Shown: positions 36,472-45,717, numbered from the stretch's first letter. The stretch: DNA of 64,000 nt from Isosphaeraceae bacterium (GCA_025356475.1 JANXSX010000032.1:1-64000), one strand, 5' to 3'. Translations and numbers: made by a program. Notes: generated by a model not told the origin, from the letters alone.

Positions 36472-37332
36472 ATGAGTTTGAAGATTTATATCGGCGGCAA
36501 GCTCTACGATAAGGCCGACGCCAAGATCAGTGTCTACGACCACGGTCTACTCTACGGAGACGGCGTGTTCGAGGGGATTCGTGCCTACGCGGGCAAAGTC
36601 TTCCGCATGGCGGACCATGTCGATCGCCTTTACGACTCCGCAAAGGCGATCCATCTCGTCATCCCGATGTCGAAGGCCGAGATGGCCGAGGCGATCAATA
36701 GCACGATCAAGGTCAACAACCTGAGCGATGCCTATGTCCGCCTGGTTGTGACACGGGGCGCTGGAAGCCTCGGGCTCGACCCACGCAGAACATCTGACCC
36801 CCAAGTCATCATCATCGCCGACTCAATCAGCCTCTACCCCGCTGAACTCTATGAGACCGGCCTGAAGATCGTCACCGCCGGCACAATGCGAAACCATCCG
36901 GGCGCTCTGAATCCTCGGATCAAATCGCTCAACTACCTGAACAACATACTTGCCAAGATCGAAGGTACCAACGCGGGCTGTCTCGAAGCCCTGATGCTCA
37001 ATCATAAAGGTGAAATCGCCGAATGCACAGGCGATAATATCTTTATTATCAAGCATGGTGAAGTACACACTCCTTCGATTGACTCCGGGATTCTTGAAGG
37101 AATCACTCGCGATGCAGTGATTGAGATTGCCAGGAGCATCGGGCTGCAAGTGACCGAGCGGATTATGGACCGGCATGATGTCTACACCGCCGACGAGTGC
37201 TTCCTGACAGGAACCGCCGCCGAAGTGATCCCGGTGGTCGAGTGCGACGCCCGACCGATCGGCGATGGGACCCCTGGTCCGATCACGAAGGATCTGCTCA
37301 AGCGATTCCACCAGATTGCTCGGGAAGGCTAA
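36472..37332 (+). CDS. ilvE: Branched-chain amino acid aminotransferase
   Basis: Class IV PLP transaminase, last step of valine, leucine and isoleucine synthesis. 286 aa from the ATG at 36472; the frame is open 12 codons earlier without family residues. Motifs: KISVYDHGLLYGDGVFEGIRAY, the lysine in IKSLNYLNNILAKIEG that binds PLP, EALMLNHKGEIAECTGDNIF and the closing DECFLTGTAAEVIPV. No loss of key residues is apparent. A related D-amino-acid aminotransferase activity cannot be fully excluded. It follows lolD by about 50 nt. Confidence 0.92.
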   Translation: MSLKIYIGGKLYDKADAKISVYDHGLLYGDGVFEGIRAYAGKVFRMADHVDRLYDSAKAIHLVIPMSKAEMAEAINSTIKVNNLSDAYVRLVVTRGAGSLGLDPRRTSDPQVIIIADSISLYPAELYETGLKIVTAGTMRNHPGALNPRIKSLNYLNNILAKIEGTNAGCLEALMLNHKGEIAECTGDNIFIIKHGEVHTPSIDSGILEGITRDAVIEIARSIGLQVTERIMDRHDVYTADECFLTGTAAEVIPVVECDARPIGDGTPGPITKDLLKRFHQIAREG

Positions 37333-37426
37333 CGAATGGGGCTGTGTTCGTAGGGATTCCGAACTCAAAAGTCGATTATCAGGATCCTTGTTCTCGGAAT
37401 CCTGCCCCTTGCGGAGACTTGCTCCC

Positions 37427-37873
37427 GTGACAACGATTCGCTCCATCCTGGCACCGACGGATTTTAGCCCGCACTCAACCCAAGCTGTTCGGTATGCCTG
37501 CGGGCTCGCCGCTCAGCTTGGTGCCACCCTCCACCTGCTCAATGTTCTGCCCGACATCGTCCCCGCCGGCCCCGACCTGATGCTCGCCCCGACCCTTCCT
37601 CCTGAGTTCTATCAGCAGAGCGAGAATCAGTCCCGTCAGCAACTCCGGAAGCTTCTCGATCCTAGCTGGGGAATTCCGAAGGGGGTTGAGGTCGATATTC
37701 GTTGGGGTGGCGGTGTCGAGGGGATTGTCGATTATGCGACCGATCGCAAGATCGATTTGATCGTCGTCGCAACCCACGGTCGAACCGGTCTCCAGCATAT
37801 GCTCATGGGTTCGATCGCGGAACGCATCGTTCGAGAATCACCCTGCCCGGTCCTGACCGTTCGGGCTGAGTGA
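37427..37873 (+). CDS. Universal stress protein, UspA family
   Basis: 148 aa using a GTG start at 37427 (VTTIRSILAPTDFSPHS); upstream frame extension to 37265 overlaps ilvE and is not homologous. The fold is shown by ILAPTDFSPHSTQAVRYACG at the N-terminus and by the C-terminal ATP-binding signature THGRTGLQHMLMGSIAERIV (G-x2-G-x9-G-type), so it probably binds ATP. These small cytoplasmic proteins respond to starvation or oxidative stress. About 95 nt after ilvE on the same strand. A hairpin-capable G/C block follows the stop before the convergent carbonic anhydrase gene. Confidence 0.88.
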   Translation: MTTIRSILAPTDFSPHSTQAVRYACGLAAQLGATLHLLNVLPDIVPAGPDLMLAPTLPPEFYQQSENQSRQQLRKLLDPSWGIPKGVEVDIRWGGGVEGIVDYATDRKIDLIVVATHGRTGLQHMLMGSIAERIVRESPCPVLTVRAE

Positions 37874-37968
37874 GGCCTGTCACCAGCGGGCCTTCCCCCC
37901 ACACCCAACTTCTTTGGAGTGAGGTGGGGCCCTCGTCGATTCGAAGCTGGCTGAGCCTCCTGGCGAGT

Positions 37969-38634
37969 TTACGCGTCGAAATGCCTCCAGACCGAAGCGG
38001 GAAGGCCGGTCTTGGTAACATCTTTCCAATCGACAACAACATCGATCAAACCTGTGCCAATATCATAGACCCAACCGTGCAAACGCGGGATGCCACCCGA
38101 CGTGTCGCGGGTCTTGCGGACCACCGTAAGGTGCATGAGATGCTCGACCTGACGACGCACATTTTCCTTGACGACTTCTCGGAGGAAGCTCTCTCGTTCC
38201 AGACTGGTACCACGTTCGGCAAGGGTTCGATTGATCGATAGGCCGGCTCGGGTGACGCTCATCAACCAATCACCGACGTAGCCATCCGGGGGATTCTCGG
38301 AACATGCCGCCGCCACACCTCCACACCCATAATGGCCGATGACGACAATATCGGGAATCTTCAGCGTCTCAATGGCGTACTGCATGACTGCTGCCGTATT
38401 ACTATCGTTTGGTGCCACGACGTTGGCAATATTGCGATGAACAAACAGGGTCCCAACCGCCTCGCCTAGCATGATCTCAAGGGGAATTCGCGAGTCGGAG
38501 CAACTAATCACAACCAGTCTGGGGCTCTGACCCTCCACGTGGCGAGCAAAGTATTCCGGGTCACGCTCCACTTGTCCTGCGGCCCAGAGTTGATTCAGTT
38601 CGAGGAGGTCGGCGAGCGGGTCGGACTCAGGCAT
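37969..38634 (-). CDS. Beta-carbonic anhydrase
   Basis: Zinc enzyme interconverting CO2 and bicarbonate, 221 aa, a standard bacterial length. Zinc ligands and the catalytic dyad are visible: Cys and Asp-Arg in ISCSDSRIPLEIML, His and Cys in VIGHYGCGGVAAAC. The segment FVHRNIANVVAPNDSNTAAVMQYAI is the conserved dimer core. A C-terminal GWVYDIGTGLIDVVVD strand is also typical. It is cytosolic, with no signal peptide. It is convergent with the UspA gene and divergent from the Nudix gene. No bicarbonate transporter is nearby. Confidence 0.93.
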   Translation of the reverse strand: MPESDPLADLLELNQLWAAGQVERDPEYFARHVEGQSPRLVVISCSDSRIPLEIMLGEAVGTLFVHRNIANVVAPNDSNTAAVMQYAIETLKIPDIVVIGHYGCGGVAAACSENPPDGYVGDWLMSVTRAGLSINRTLAERGTSLERESFLREVVKENVRRQVEHLMHLTVVRKTRDTSGGIPRLHGWVYDIGTGLIDVVVDWKDVTKTGLPASVWRHFDA

Positions 38635-38708
38635 GGGTGTGGCGTCCGCAATGCTGGATGGCTACATTAAACAGAACGATGAGTCAGTCTACCGCGCAGA
38701 GGTTCTCC

Positions 38709-39251
38709 ATGGCGGATTCTCAGGATCTCGAACGGCGAGTCATCTATCGCGGCAAGAAAATTGATCTTGCCTTGCAAACCGTAAGCCTGGCCGATGGCTC
38801 GACTGCGGAACGCGAAGTTGTAATCCATCGCGGAGCGGTGGCACTCTTGCCGATGGTCAGTGAAGACCATGTCTGCCTAATCATGAATCATCGCTACACG
38901 ATCCAGAAGAGACTCCTTGAAGTCCCCGCTGGAACGATCGACCCAGGTGAATCTCCCGACCTGACAGCCGGTCGGGAATTGACCGAAGAGACGGGCTATT
39001 CCGCAGGTCGAATGGAACGAGTCGCCGAGTGGTGGGTCTCGCCTGGTGTCATGAACGAGCGCATGTACCTTTACGTGTGCCGCGACCTCGTTCTTGGTCA
39101 GTCTGATCATCAACTCGACGAGCAACTGGAACCGGTGATCGTGCCTTGGAAAGACGCGGTGGAGATGGTCTTGGACGGTCGGATCGACGATGCCAAGTCC
39201 ATGTTGGCGATCCTTTGGCATGATCGTGCTCGCAAATCAGCTAGAAACTAA
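38709..39251 (+). CDS. Nudix hydrolase (ADP-ribose pyrophosphatase-like)
   Basis: 180 aa from the ATG at 38709 with AGAGG 6 nt upstream (an in-frame ATG at 38679 is the alternative). The Nudix box is perfect: GTIDPGESPDLTAGRELTEETGY matches G-x5-E-x7-RE-U-x-EE-x-G-U across 23 residues. The N-terminus (VIYRGKKIDLALQTVSL) and the AEWWVSPGVMNERMYLYV segment resemble NudF/YffH-type ADP-ribose or sugar-nucleotide pyrophosphatases. Cytosolic house-cleaning enzyme. The next gene follows 23 nt after the stop. Confidence 0.88.
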   Translation: MADSQDLERRVIYRGKKIDLALQTVSLADGSTAEREVVIHRGAVALLPMVSEDHVCLIMNHRYTIQKRLLEVPAGTIDPGESPDLTAGRELTEETGYSAGRMERVAEWWVSPGVMNERMYLYVCRDLVLGQSDHQLDEQLEPVIVPWKDAVEMVLDGRIDDAKSMLAILWHDRARKSARN

Positions 39252-39274
39252 GCTCACTTTCAGGATGAACCCGG

Positions 39275-39649
39275 ATGTCAACACACCTCCAGACGATACT
39301 TCCGGCGGTCTCTCCAGAAACCTTTGGTGTTTTCGAGGTCTTGCAACTAACTCGTGGAACGGCGCTGGACTCGATTGTCGCGGCCGACTGGGTGACAATG
39401 TCACCCGGAAAGACGTCGGAGATCCATCGCCATAATGAGGCTGAGACAGTGCTGTGGATTATTGAGGGGACGGGCATTGTGGTGGTCGACGGAATGGATT
39501 TCCACGTTGCCAAAGGGGCACGATTGGCGATCGGTAAGGGGTGTTTCCACGGAGTTCGTACCGACCTAGATTCGCTAACTTTCTTGTCGGTCCAATCGCC
39601 GCCGATCCTCGACCATGACCACGGAACACTCGACCTCGAGTTGCTCTGA
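39275..39649 (+). CDS. Small cupin-domain protein
   Basis: 124 aa, a single cupin barrel. Motif 1 is readable as EIHRHNEAETVLWIIEGTG, with two His and one Glu as metal ligands; motif 2 ends in the fourth ligand in GKGCFHGVRTD. No fused DNA-binding domain and no signal peptide. Substrate or binding partner cannot be told. It follows the Nudix gene by 23 nt, suggesting cotranscription, and converges with the membrane glycosyltransferase with 3 nt between the stops. Confidence 0.8.
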   Translation: MSTHLQTILPAVSPETFGVFEVLQLTRGTALDSIVAADWVTMSPGKTSEIHRHNEAETVLWIIEGTGIVVVDGMDFHVAKGARLAIGKGCFHGVRTDLDSLTFLSVQSPPILDHDHGTLDLELL

Positions 39650-39652
39650 CGG

Positions 39653-42028
39653 TTAACGCGGCGCTATTTCCTCACCAGCTCCAGGACGTGAATCGAGGTA
39701 ACCGTTCACCGAACCTGGATCCGTATAGCCCGCGTGTGTGAGAACCCGCTTCAAGTCAGCGGGTCGGCGAATCAAAATATCGACAGCATCCCGCAGCGCT
39801 TGAGGTCTGGAATTGAGGATCAGATCGCGCTGGGGACGACAATCGTCGCGGTCAAGGAATGACTTCACTCGAAGGTCAATCGGCTCATAGATCGCTTGTC
39901 GATTGGTGATGCGGTCGATCGCCAATCGAAGTGCTTTGGGATTCTCACTTGCGAGTTGAAAAATCTCTTCATTGATCGATGGAGTTGGAACTCGCGAGAG
40001 GCCATCCCCCCAGAAACGGCCAAGAAACGGGACGAAGCTACGGACCCAAGCCGGGGATGACGTTGCCGAGACCCGTGGCTGACCCTCGGTGCCGTGGCAG
40101 AGGAGCCAAAGTGCCATGGCACGGGACACTGCATCTGGATCGGCTACCGTCATCACTCGCAAGCCATCCAACTGCTGAGGTTGACGCGCATACTCCGGGT
40201 ATTTCGGAGTCATGCCGAAGAGAAGTCGCGAAAAGGACGTTGCCTTGGAATCGTGAGTCAATAACCACATATGAGGCAGCGTATCGGCTTTAGGCGATTT
40301 TTGACCAATGTCACTACGGAGTTTCCCGAGTGACTGAAGATCGGCGAAGACCATGCTAGGAGCCGACCATTCGGTCGAATAGCTGACAGCCGCGTCGGGT
40401 GGCATCCGGAAGTTGATTCCCCGCAAGGCCTCCTCATCGAGCGCATCGTACCAATACGTCAGTTCAAATCCTTCGCGCCAAGCACCCGCAGGTCCATCAA
40501 TAAGTTCATTATAATACGAGAGTTCGAATGGATGAACCGAACTAAGCTGCATCGCGGCAGGAGCAAGAACTAAAATCGTGATCCCGACGCGAGGCGCCCA
40601 GATCCCGACCAGCGAGCTTCCAATCGGTCGCGAGCGATAGAACCCGGCCAGACTCTCTGCGAGCGCGAGTGACCCCCAGCCTGACATTGCCGCGAGGAAG
40701 AAAAAGGTCGGCAAGAAGAGACGAACCCCATCGTGCGCCGGGAAGTCGGTCATCCGCATGAAGGGGAGCGTGAGCATGTTGAAGAGGAAGAACACGGGAA
40801 TGGGATCGTAACGGAGCCTGCGAAGACCCGATACAACTCCAGCCATCGCCGCAACGAGTATCCCCGCAGGAACCGTGATCGCCGTCAGCACGAAGGCGTT
40901 CGCCCAAGGTAGGCTGTATTCATAAATTTGACCAAAATAGAGGATTCTGATGTCTGGAAGTGCCCCGCGCCGAGCCGTGCTAAGCATGTAGTAGTGAGCA
41001 AGCCTCGGTAGCGTCTCACGCCACCACGCGGGATTCCCAAGCCAGGAAATGACCGACCCGAAGGCAAGAATCGCAGCCAGAATCTCCAGCCCAGGACGTT
41101 CCACCCCCCAGATTGGGTGGTTGGGGTACAGCCGAGCCAAAGTCCTTCGCCCCACCCAAACCAGCAACGGCGCGAGAAGGATGGCACCCGGAACCGAAGT
41201 GAGAGGCTTGTTGCGAAAGAGATCGATCTTCGCTGGAGGAGGGAGCAATCCCTTTAATCTCAAGATCTCAGCGAATGCAATCACAAGTGGGATGAGCATA
41301 AGTCCCAAGGTCGCAACTGCATCGATCCAATCGTATTTGGCCTTGAGTCGAAAGGTCTTGGGCAATCTCGCCACCGCCAGCCAGCCAACGAGCGGAAGGA
41401 CAACCAAGATGGTCGCCATCTTCTCCACAAACCCAAGTCCGATTAAGACACCGACGGCAACGCGATATCTGCGTGCATTCTCTTCGTTCAACCCCTTCCA
41501 GAACGCGAGTGCGGTCAAGCCCCAAAGCAGCATCCCTGGCATGTCAGTCCCAGCAATATGACCATCGCCATAAACCCGAGGCATAAGCAACAGGCTCGCG
41601 GCTGCCACTCCTCCGACCCAGAGCCCATAACGCCTGGCGAGGAAGCCGAACAGCACGGTGATCGCCAATGCATATTCGATGACCGAAGCCACCCGCCGCG
41701 CTGGATAGTCGGGCATGAACCAGCCAAACAATCCCTTGGTCAAGAGATTCAGTTGGCCAGCCAGCGGAGGATGGAAATTGATACCAAATCGTGCGTATGG
41801 CCAGTAATAAAGAAGTGTGTCTGCATCGAAGAGATTTTGCACTTCACTGAACGAGCGAGCGTTCGCCAGGCGCTCCCACCATTGTCCAGAAAACTGTTGG
41901 CTATAACGATATGCAGGTTCGTCCCAAGTCAATCCGAGATCACCGGTGGTGGGAAGCGTTGCCAGGAGAGCGATTGCCAGAGTGATTCCGCAAGCGACTC
42001 GCCATTGATTCACTGTTAGCGAGTTCAT
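39653..42028 (-). CDS. GT39-type membrane glycosyltransferase, 791 aa
   Basis: Integral membrane protein with about a dozen hydrophobic helices (VACGITLAIALLATLP, LWVGGVAAASLLLMPRVYG). The first loop carries GLTWDEPAYRYSQQF, the acidic WDE site typical of polyprenol-phosphate-sugar glycosyltransferases of the ArnT/PMT (GT39) family. It then has FHPPLAGQLNLL. The C-terminal third is a large hydrophilic domain. It probably transfers a sugar from a lipid-phosphate donor to an envelope acceptor; both are unknown. The ATG at 42028 overlaps the stop of the preceding glycosyltransferase gene by 4 nt (ATGA), so the two are translationally coupled. Confidence 0.82.
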   Translation of the reverse strand: MNSLTVNQWRVACGITLAIALLATLPTTGDLGLTWDEPAYRYSQQFSGQWWERLANARSFSEVQNLFDADTLLYYWPYARFGINFHPPLAGQLNLLTKGLFGWFMPDYPARRVASVIEYALAITVLFGFLARRYGLWVGGVAAASLLLMPRVYGDGHIAGTDMPGMLLWGLTALAFWKGLNEENARRYRVAVGVLIGLGFVEKMATILVVLPLVGWLAVARLPKTFRLKAKYDWIDAVATLGLMLIPLVIAFAEILRLKGLLPPPAKIDLFRNKPLTSVPGAILLAPLLVWVGRRTLARLYPNHPIWGVERPGLEILAAILAFGSVISWLGNPAWWRETLPRLAHYYMLSTARRGALPDIRILYFGQIYEYSLPWANAFVLTAITVPAGILVAAMAGVVSGLRRLRYDPIPVFFLFNMLTLPFMRMTDFPAHDGVRLFLPTFFFLAAMSGWGSLALAESLAGFYRSRPIGSSLVGIWAPRVGITILVLAPAAMQLSSVHPFELSYYNELIDGPAGAWREGFELTYWYDALDEEALRGINFRMPPDAAVSYSTEWSAPSMVFADLQSLGKLRSDIGQKSPKADTLPHMWLLTHDSKATSFSRLLFGMTPKYPEYARQPQQLDGLRVMTVADPDAVSRAMALWLLCHGTEGQPRVSATSSPAWVRSFVPFLGRFWGDGLSRVPTPSINEEIFQLASENPKALRLAIDRITNRQAIYEPIDLRVKSFLDRDDCRPQRDLILNSRPQALRDAVDILIRRPADLKRVLTHAGYTDPGSVNGYLDSRPGAGEEIAPR

Positions 42029-43716
42029 GGCGACTCTCCCCGCAGCAAAGTTTCGACTTGGGAGTAGGGGTAGATCCAAACCAACGGGACGCCCAGCTTG
42101 CTCACCACGTGAGCGGCTCGGCCCCGTGAAATCAGACTGTGATCAAGTGGGCTCAGTGCGCCGGGGCGGTTCTGAAGCACGTAGAACTGGGGGACGGTCG
42201 CCCCCCCCGGCAAGATCTCGGGCTTGAGTTTGCCGACCTGCTTCAGATAGAGCCAGGAGGTCGGGAACGTCGCGAACTGAATACGCTTATCCGCCGGGGT
42301 GTTGGTATTTAGCCAAGCCAAGGCCTCGTCGTTCAGCGCGTCCCAGAAATAGGTCGGCTCCATTCCAAGCTTGGTCGCTCCCGCGAGCCCCCCCACAATT
42401 GGGCTATAGTACGAGAGTGGGACCGGCATCATGACCGCCAGACCAAGTACCGCCTCCGTTACCGCGAGTGCGACCAGAACAGTCGTCAATCGCCGCGACC
42501 AACGGGCGACTTCGACGACGCCAGCCCCGACAACGATCGCCATCACCCCAAATGCGGCAAGGATCTGGCGAGTCCCATCGTGCCCTGGCGTATGCGGCAG
42601 CGCCCGCAGTGCCAGCAGGAACCCCCAACTCAGAACGGCAAGCCCGAGAATCGGTTCGAGCTTCCATCGTCGGATTGAACCGACAACTCCTCCCAATCCC
42701 AGCAGGAGAAAACCGATCGGCGAGGCAATCACCGTCCAGACGATGGTGTTGTACCATGGCAAGGATTCAACGGGTGTCCGGATGACTCGACCGAGGAACA
42801 GGACTGGGATCGGGATCGTCTTGCCTCGCGTCAGGTTGGATTGGAGAAAACGCATGACACCCGAGATGGGGCTGTGCCACCAGCACGGGTTGAAGACATA
42901 AAGCGTGACCAACCCGATGCTTCCGCCGACCAACAGGGTCATGAAGCCTCGTCGGTCGCGAGCAAGCGCGGTCCAGACGAAAATGGGGATCGGCAGGAAC
43001 CAGCCCGTGAGCTTGGTATCCGCCAGCCAGCCGGCGATCACTCCGAAGATCAATACCCAACCCCATTGCGGGCCATGTTTTATGGGCGCGATCGCCTTAA
43101 CGAACGCAAGGAGGCCGAGGACCCAGAGTGCGGTGACAATTGCGTCGAGTGTTGCGTAATGACCGTGAGCGAAGAGATGGGGCTGAAGGGCCCATGCACT
43201 GACGGTCGCGAGCGCCGGGGACATTCCCCAACGTGCAGCGACAAAACACGCCAGACAGCCGGCAGTCAGACTGAACAGAAGCATCGGCCCGAGCCTAGCG
43301 CGTGGCAGGACCTGCTGGCTTGGTGTGAGCAGGTCACCCACCATCCCCAAAATCGCGTAAAACGGAGGATGGCCGTGAGGTTCTTCACGCGCGAATGGCC
43401 AGAACCAGTCCATCGCCCGTTTCGAGAACAACTTCTTAACGCTGTCGATCTCGAACCTTCCCGGAGCCGTCACCTGATCGGGTTGGACCAGCTCGATTGT
43501 GGGAGGGATCCATGTCGCAGCAAAGGCTTTGGGATCGTGCAAGGCCTGGAACCACCAGCGGATACGTTGCTCGCGTCCGAGGGTGTAACCTTCATCCCAG
43601 ACGATCGCCAGCCGAGGTTCCGTGGCGATCATCAAAGCGAATGTCGCAATCGCGACAACAAGCCCCGCGAGACGAGGCGTCCAAGGTTGCGGTGTCAGGG
43701 TTGTCGAATCAGACAC
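42025..43716 (-). CDS. GT39-type membrane glycosyltransferase, 563 aa
   Basis: Paralogue of the next gene. After an N-terminal helix (GLVVAIATFALMIATEPRLA) the first loop reads AIVWDEGYTLGREQRIRWW, again with the acidic WDE site, and then GHPPFYAILGMVGD. About ten further hydrophobic helices follow, and a short C-terminal periplasmic tail contains YYSPIVGGLAGATKLGMEPTY. The resemblance to GLTWDEPAYRYSQ and the later YYNELIDGPAGAWREGFELT of the downstream gene shows the pair arose by duplication and divergence. Acceptor and donor unknown. It is first of a two-gene unit on the minus strand. Confidence 0.82.
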   Translation of the reverse strand: MSDSTTLTPQPWTPRLAGLVVAIATFALMIATEPRLAIVWDEGYTLGREQRIRWWFQALHDPKAFAATWIPPTIELVQPDQVTAPGRFEIDSVKKLFSKRAMDWFWPFAREEPHGHPPFYAILGMVGDLLTPSQQVLPRARLGPMLLFSLTAGCLACFVAARWGMSPALATVSAWALQPHLFAHGHYATLDAIVTALWVLGLLAFVKAIAPIKHGPQWGWVLIFGVIAGWLADTKLTGWFLPIPIFVWTALARDRRGFMTLLVGGSIGLVTLYVFNPCWWHSPISGVMRFLQSNLTRGKTIPIPVLFLGRVIRTPVESLPWYNTIVWTVIASPIGFLLLGLGGVVGSIRRWKLEPILGLAVLSWGFLLALRALPHTPGHDGTRQILAAFGVMAIVVGAGVVEVARWSRRLTTVLVALAVTEAVLGLAVMMPVPLSYYSPIVGGLAGATKLGMEPTYFWDALNDEALAWLNTNTPADKRIQFATFPTSWLYLKQVGKLKPEILPGGATVPQFYVLQNRPGALSPLDHSLISRGRAAHVVSKLGVPLVWIYPYSQVETLLRGESP

Positions 43717-43814
43717 GCTTTGAAGGCCTCCGACCCTGTCGAGATTAGGCCTTCGATTGTGGCATCGCGCGGGACTTTAAGGAAAGGCCCGCGCGACTTC
43801 TTCTTGGCCTTGGA

Positions 43815-44330
43815 TCAGACGAGGGCTTCAACCATCGCATGCTGGTCCATCGCCCCGACAGGCTGCCACTCGTCCGCGATCGACCGGATCAAGGCCACCT
43901 CGGTGCAGTTGGGAAAGAGCGGGCATCGAACGCACTCGTTCCAAATCTTGTGTGGCAATTCTGACTTATCAATTTGACGATAATCGCACTTCTCGAAGAA
44001 GGAGGCGACATACGTCAGCGTAAACACCGTCTTGAGCTCGAGTTCCCTTGCTGACTGCCAGCAAGTCTCCACAAGCCTCCGCCCAACGCCAAACCCCTGG
44101 ACTCGTTCCGAGACCGCCAAGCATTTCAACTCGGCCAGATCTTCCCAGAACACGTGCAAGGCCGCACAGCCAACGACTTTTCCGTCGTCATCAGTGGCGA
44201 CAATGAACTCGCGGATCGACTCGTACAACTCTCCGAGCGACCGGCGGATCATCAGGCGACGATCAGCAAACGTGCGAATCAACTCACAAATCGCGGGCAC
44301 GTCACTGACCCGAGCGGGACGAATGTTCAA
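43815..44330 (-). CDS. GNAT N-acetyltransferase, short ArgA-like
   Basis: 171 aa if started at the TTG at 44330 (LNIRPARVSDVPAICELI). The frame is open to an ATG-like start at 44396, but that 22-codon extension lies over a hairpin and an A tract. The acetyl-CoA site is clear: LKCLAVSERVQGFGVGRRLV is motif A (R-x2-G-x-G/A). The C-terminal WNECVRCPLFPNCTEVALI with three cysteines is characteristic of the stand-alone GNAT N-acetylglutamate synthase-like proteins associated with arginine biosynthesis. No arg gene is nearby, so the exact substrate is unproven. Confidence 0.78.
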   Translation of the reverse strand: MNIRPARVSDVPAICELIRTFADRRLMIRRSLGELYESIREFIVATDDDGKVVGCAALHVFWEDLAELKCLAVSERVQGFGVGRRLVETCWQSARELELKTVFTLTYVASFFEKCDYRQIDKSELPHKIWNECVRCPLFPNCTEVALIRSIADEWQPVGAMDQHAMVEALV

Positions 44331-44347
44331 TCGAGGGGACCCCCAAC

Positions 44348-44371
44348 ACCGGCTATGCCGGTCGTTTTTTT
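44348..44371 (+). terminator. Hairpin plus T tract, antisense to the GNAT 5' region
   Basis: A 6-bp stem (ACCGGC / GCCGGT) with a TAT loop, two spacer bases and seven consecutive T residues gives an intrinsic terminator reading on the plus strand. No plus-strand gene lies upstream for several kilobases; it is at the 5' end of the minus-strand GNAT gene. Confidence 0.55.
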
Positions 44372-44470
44372 CCCTGACGGCCACCACAGCGCGCACGATG
44401 CTCGCCGATTGTTGCCGGATCGTTTATTGTAGGACGATCTGCTCGCGAATCAAGTGGTGTTTTTGAGTTG

Positions 44471-44938
44471 TCACAAGTCCTTGTCCGACGGACTCATCGG
44501 TTGATACTTCGCCGCCATGACTTCCGCGCTTGGCAGTCCCTCGACTTCGCCATCACGTTCAAGCTGACCGGCACGCTCCATCACAAGCTGATCAAGCAGC
44601 GGATCAGGTCCCAAGGGGCGACCGAGATGGACCTCAACATTGGTGTGCTTGACCCGTAGAGCATCCCGCGCGGCCGTTAAATCACGAAGCATATGGACAC
44701 CCTCCGCCAGGAAATAGGGCACCATGAGAATGCGCGTGGCACCCCGACTGACGCAACGTTCCCCGCCCGTCGCAATTTCAGGCTCGGCTAGTTCGAGAAA
44801 CGCCGGCTCGACAATCGGATATCCTTGCCCTCTCAAACGGTCTGCCATCAAGACCAACTCATCATTGGCCGGCTGGTGGCGGCTACCGTGAGCGATTAGA
44901 AGAATCGCGTTGATCTGAGGATCGGATTTGGTCGTCAC
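44471..44938 (-). CDS. CbiX/SirB-like sirohydrochlorin chelatase
   Basis: 155 aa, single-domain (short) CbiX type. The N-terminal AILLIAHGSRHQPANDELVL and the VPYFLAEGVHMLRDLTAARD segment contain the two conserved histidines that bind Co or Fe in class II chelatases. Family members insert cobalt or iron into sirohydrochlorin for cobalamin or sirohaem. No cob/cbi or cys gene lies adjacent, so which metal is used cannot be said. It starts 22 nt after the creatininase-family gene's stop on the same strand, a likely operon. Confidence 0.85.
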   Translation of the reverse strand: MTTKSDPQINAILLIAHGSRHQPANDELVLMADRLRGQGYPIVEPAFLELAEPEIATGGERCVSRGATRILMVPYFLAEGVHMLRDLTAARDALRVKHTNVEVHLGRPLGPDPLLDQLVMERAGQLERDGEVEGLPSAEVMAAKYQPMSPSDKDL

Positions 44939-44960
44939 GGATAGATCTCGGTGAAGAAGT

Positions 44961-45710
44961 TCAGGCAGAGATGAGAGGAAGCCTCAGCACATCCCGCGAG
45001 GTCTGAACAACCTTCTCAATCGATGCAACTAGGATTTTCCGACCAGTCTCTGCATTGGCCTGTTCGGGAAAGCCGACTGCACCGTGTTCTGTTTTCTGGA
45101 AGAAATCACGAGACCAGAAGAGGCCAGTCAATGAACTCGGCGTTGTATCTGGGTCATCGACGATCTCATCGCTCAGAACAAGGTCGGGTCTGAGGTGCAT
45201 CATCATCGAGGTTTCGATCTCGCAAGCGTGTCCCATAACCTTCCGAGGTCCTCGACAAAGGGCACCAATCTCGGTTTCGGCGAGTTCCCAGTACGCGGCA
45301 CCGGTCAGGATCGCGTTGGGGAATTCATTCGAGAGCCGACGCAAAGCGACATGAAGTGGGTCGATGTTGCCCCCATGTCCATTGAGAAGCATCATCCGGC
45401 AAAAACCATCGTTCAGAAGTGGTCTTAGTAGCTCCATAAGCATCAACTCGTAGGTCGGCAAGCTCGCGGTGAGGGTTCCGCCAAAGGGAAGGTGATGATC
45501 GCTCGCCCCCAGCCAGAGAGTTGGGAGCAAGAGGACCTGGTCAGCCAAGGCTTGCTCGACCCCCTCCGCAACAGCGGTCACGAGAAGCGTGTCCGTAAAG
45601 ACGGGCAAGTGCCGGGCGTGCTGTTCACAAGCTGCGATCGGAGCAATGACGAGTGTGCCATCACGCGAGAGTTTGCGGATTGCAGGGGCTGTCAGGTCTT
45701 GAAATCGCAT
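44961..45710 (-). CDS. Creatininase-family amidohydrolase
   Basis: 249 aa from the ATG at 45710 (MRFQDLTAPAIRKL); the frame is open farther but overlaps mgtE. Metal-binding motif PIAACEQHARHLPVFTDTLL has the Glu, His and Asp ligands of creatininases. LLNGHGGNIDPL and the later MGHACEIETSMMMHLRPDLV complete the site. The family includes creatinine amidohydrolase, MftE-type peptidases and F420-related enzymes; no neighbouring gene indicates a substrate. It starts 7 nt after mgtE ends, so it is probably cotranscribed with mgtE and the CbiX-like gene. Confidence 0.87.
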   Translation of the reverse strand: MRFQDLTAPAIRKLSRDGTLVIAPIAACEQHARHLPVFTDTLLVTAVAEGVEQALADQVLLLPTLWLGASDHHLPFGGTLTASLPTYELMLMELLRPLLNDGFCRMMLLNGHGGNIDPLHVALRRLSNEFPNAILTGAAYWELAETEIGALCRGPRKVMGHACEIETSMMMHLRPDLVLSDEIVDDPDTTPSSLTGLFWSRDFFQKTEHGAVGFPEQANAETGRKILVASIEKVVQTSRDVLRLPLISA

Positions 45711-45717
45711 AAATATC

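Noticed and set aside
42841-43977. 378-codon plus-strand open frame over the membrane glycosyltransferase
   Set aside because: Antisense to a recognisable GT39-type gene; product is highly charged and lacks motifs.
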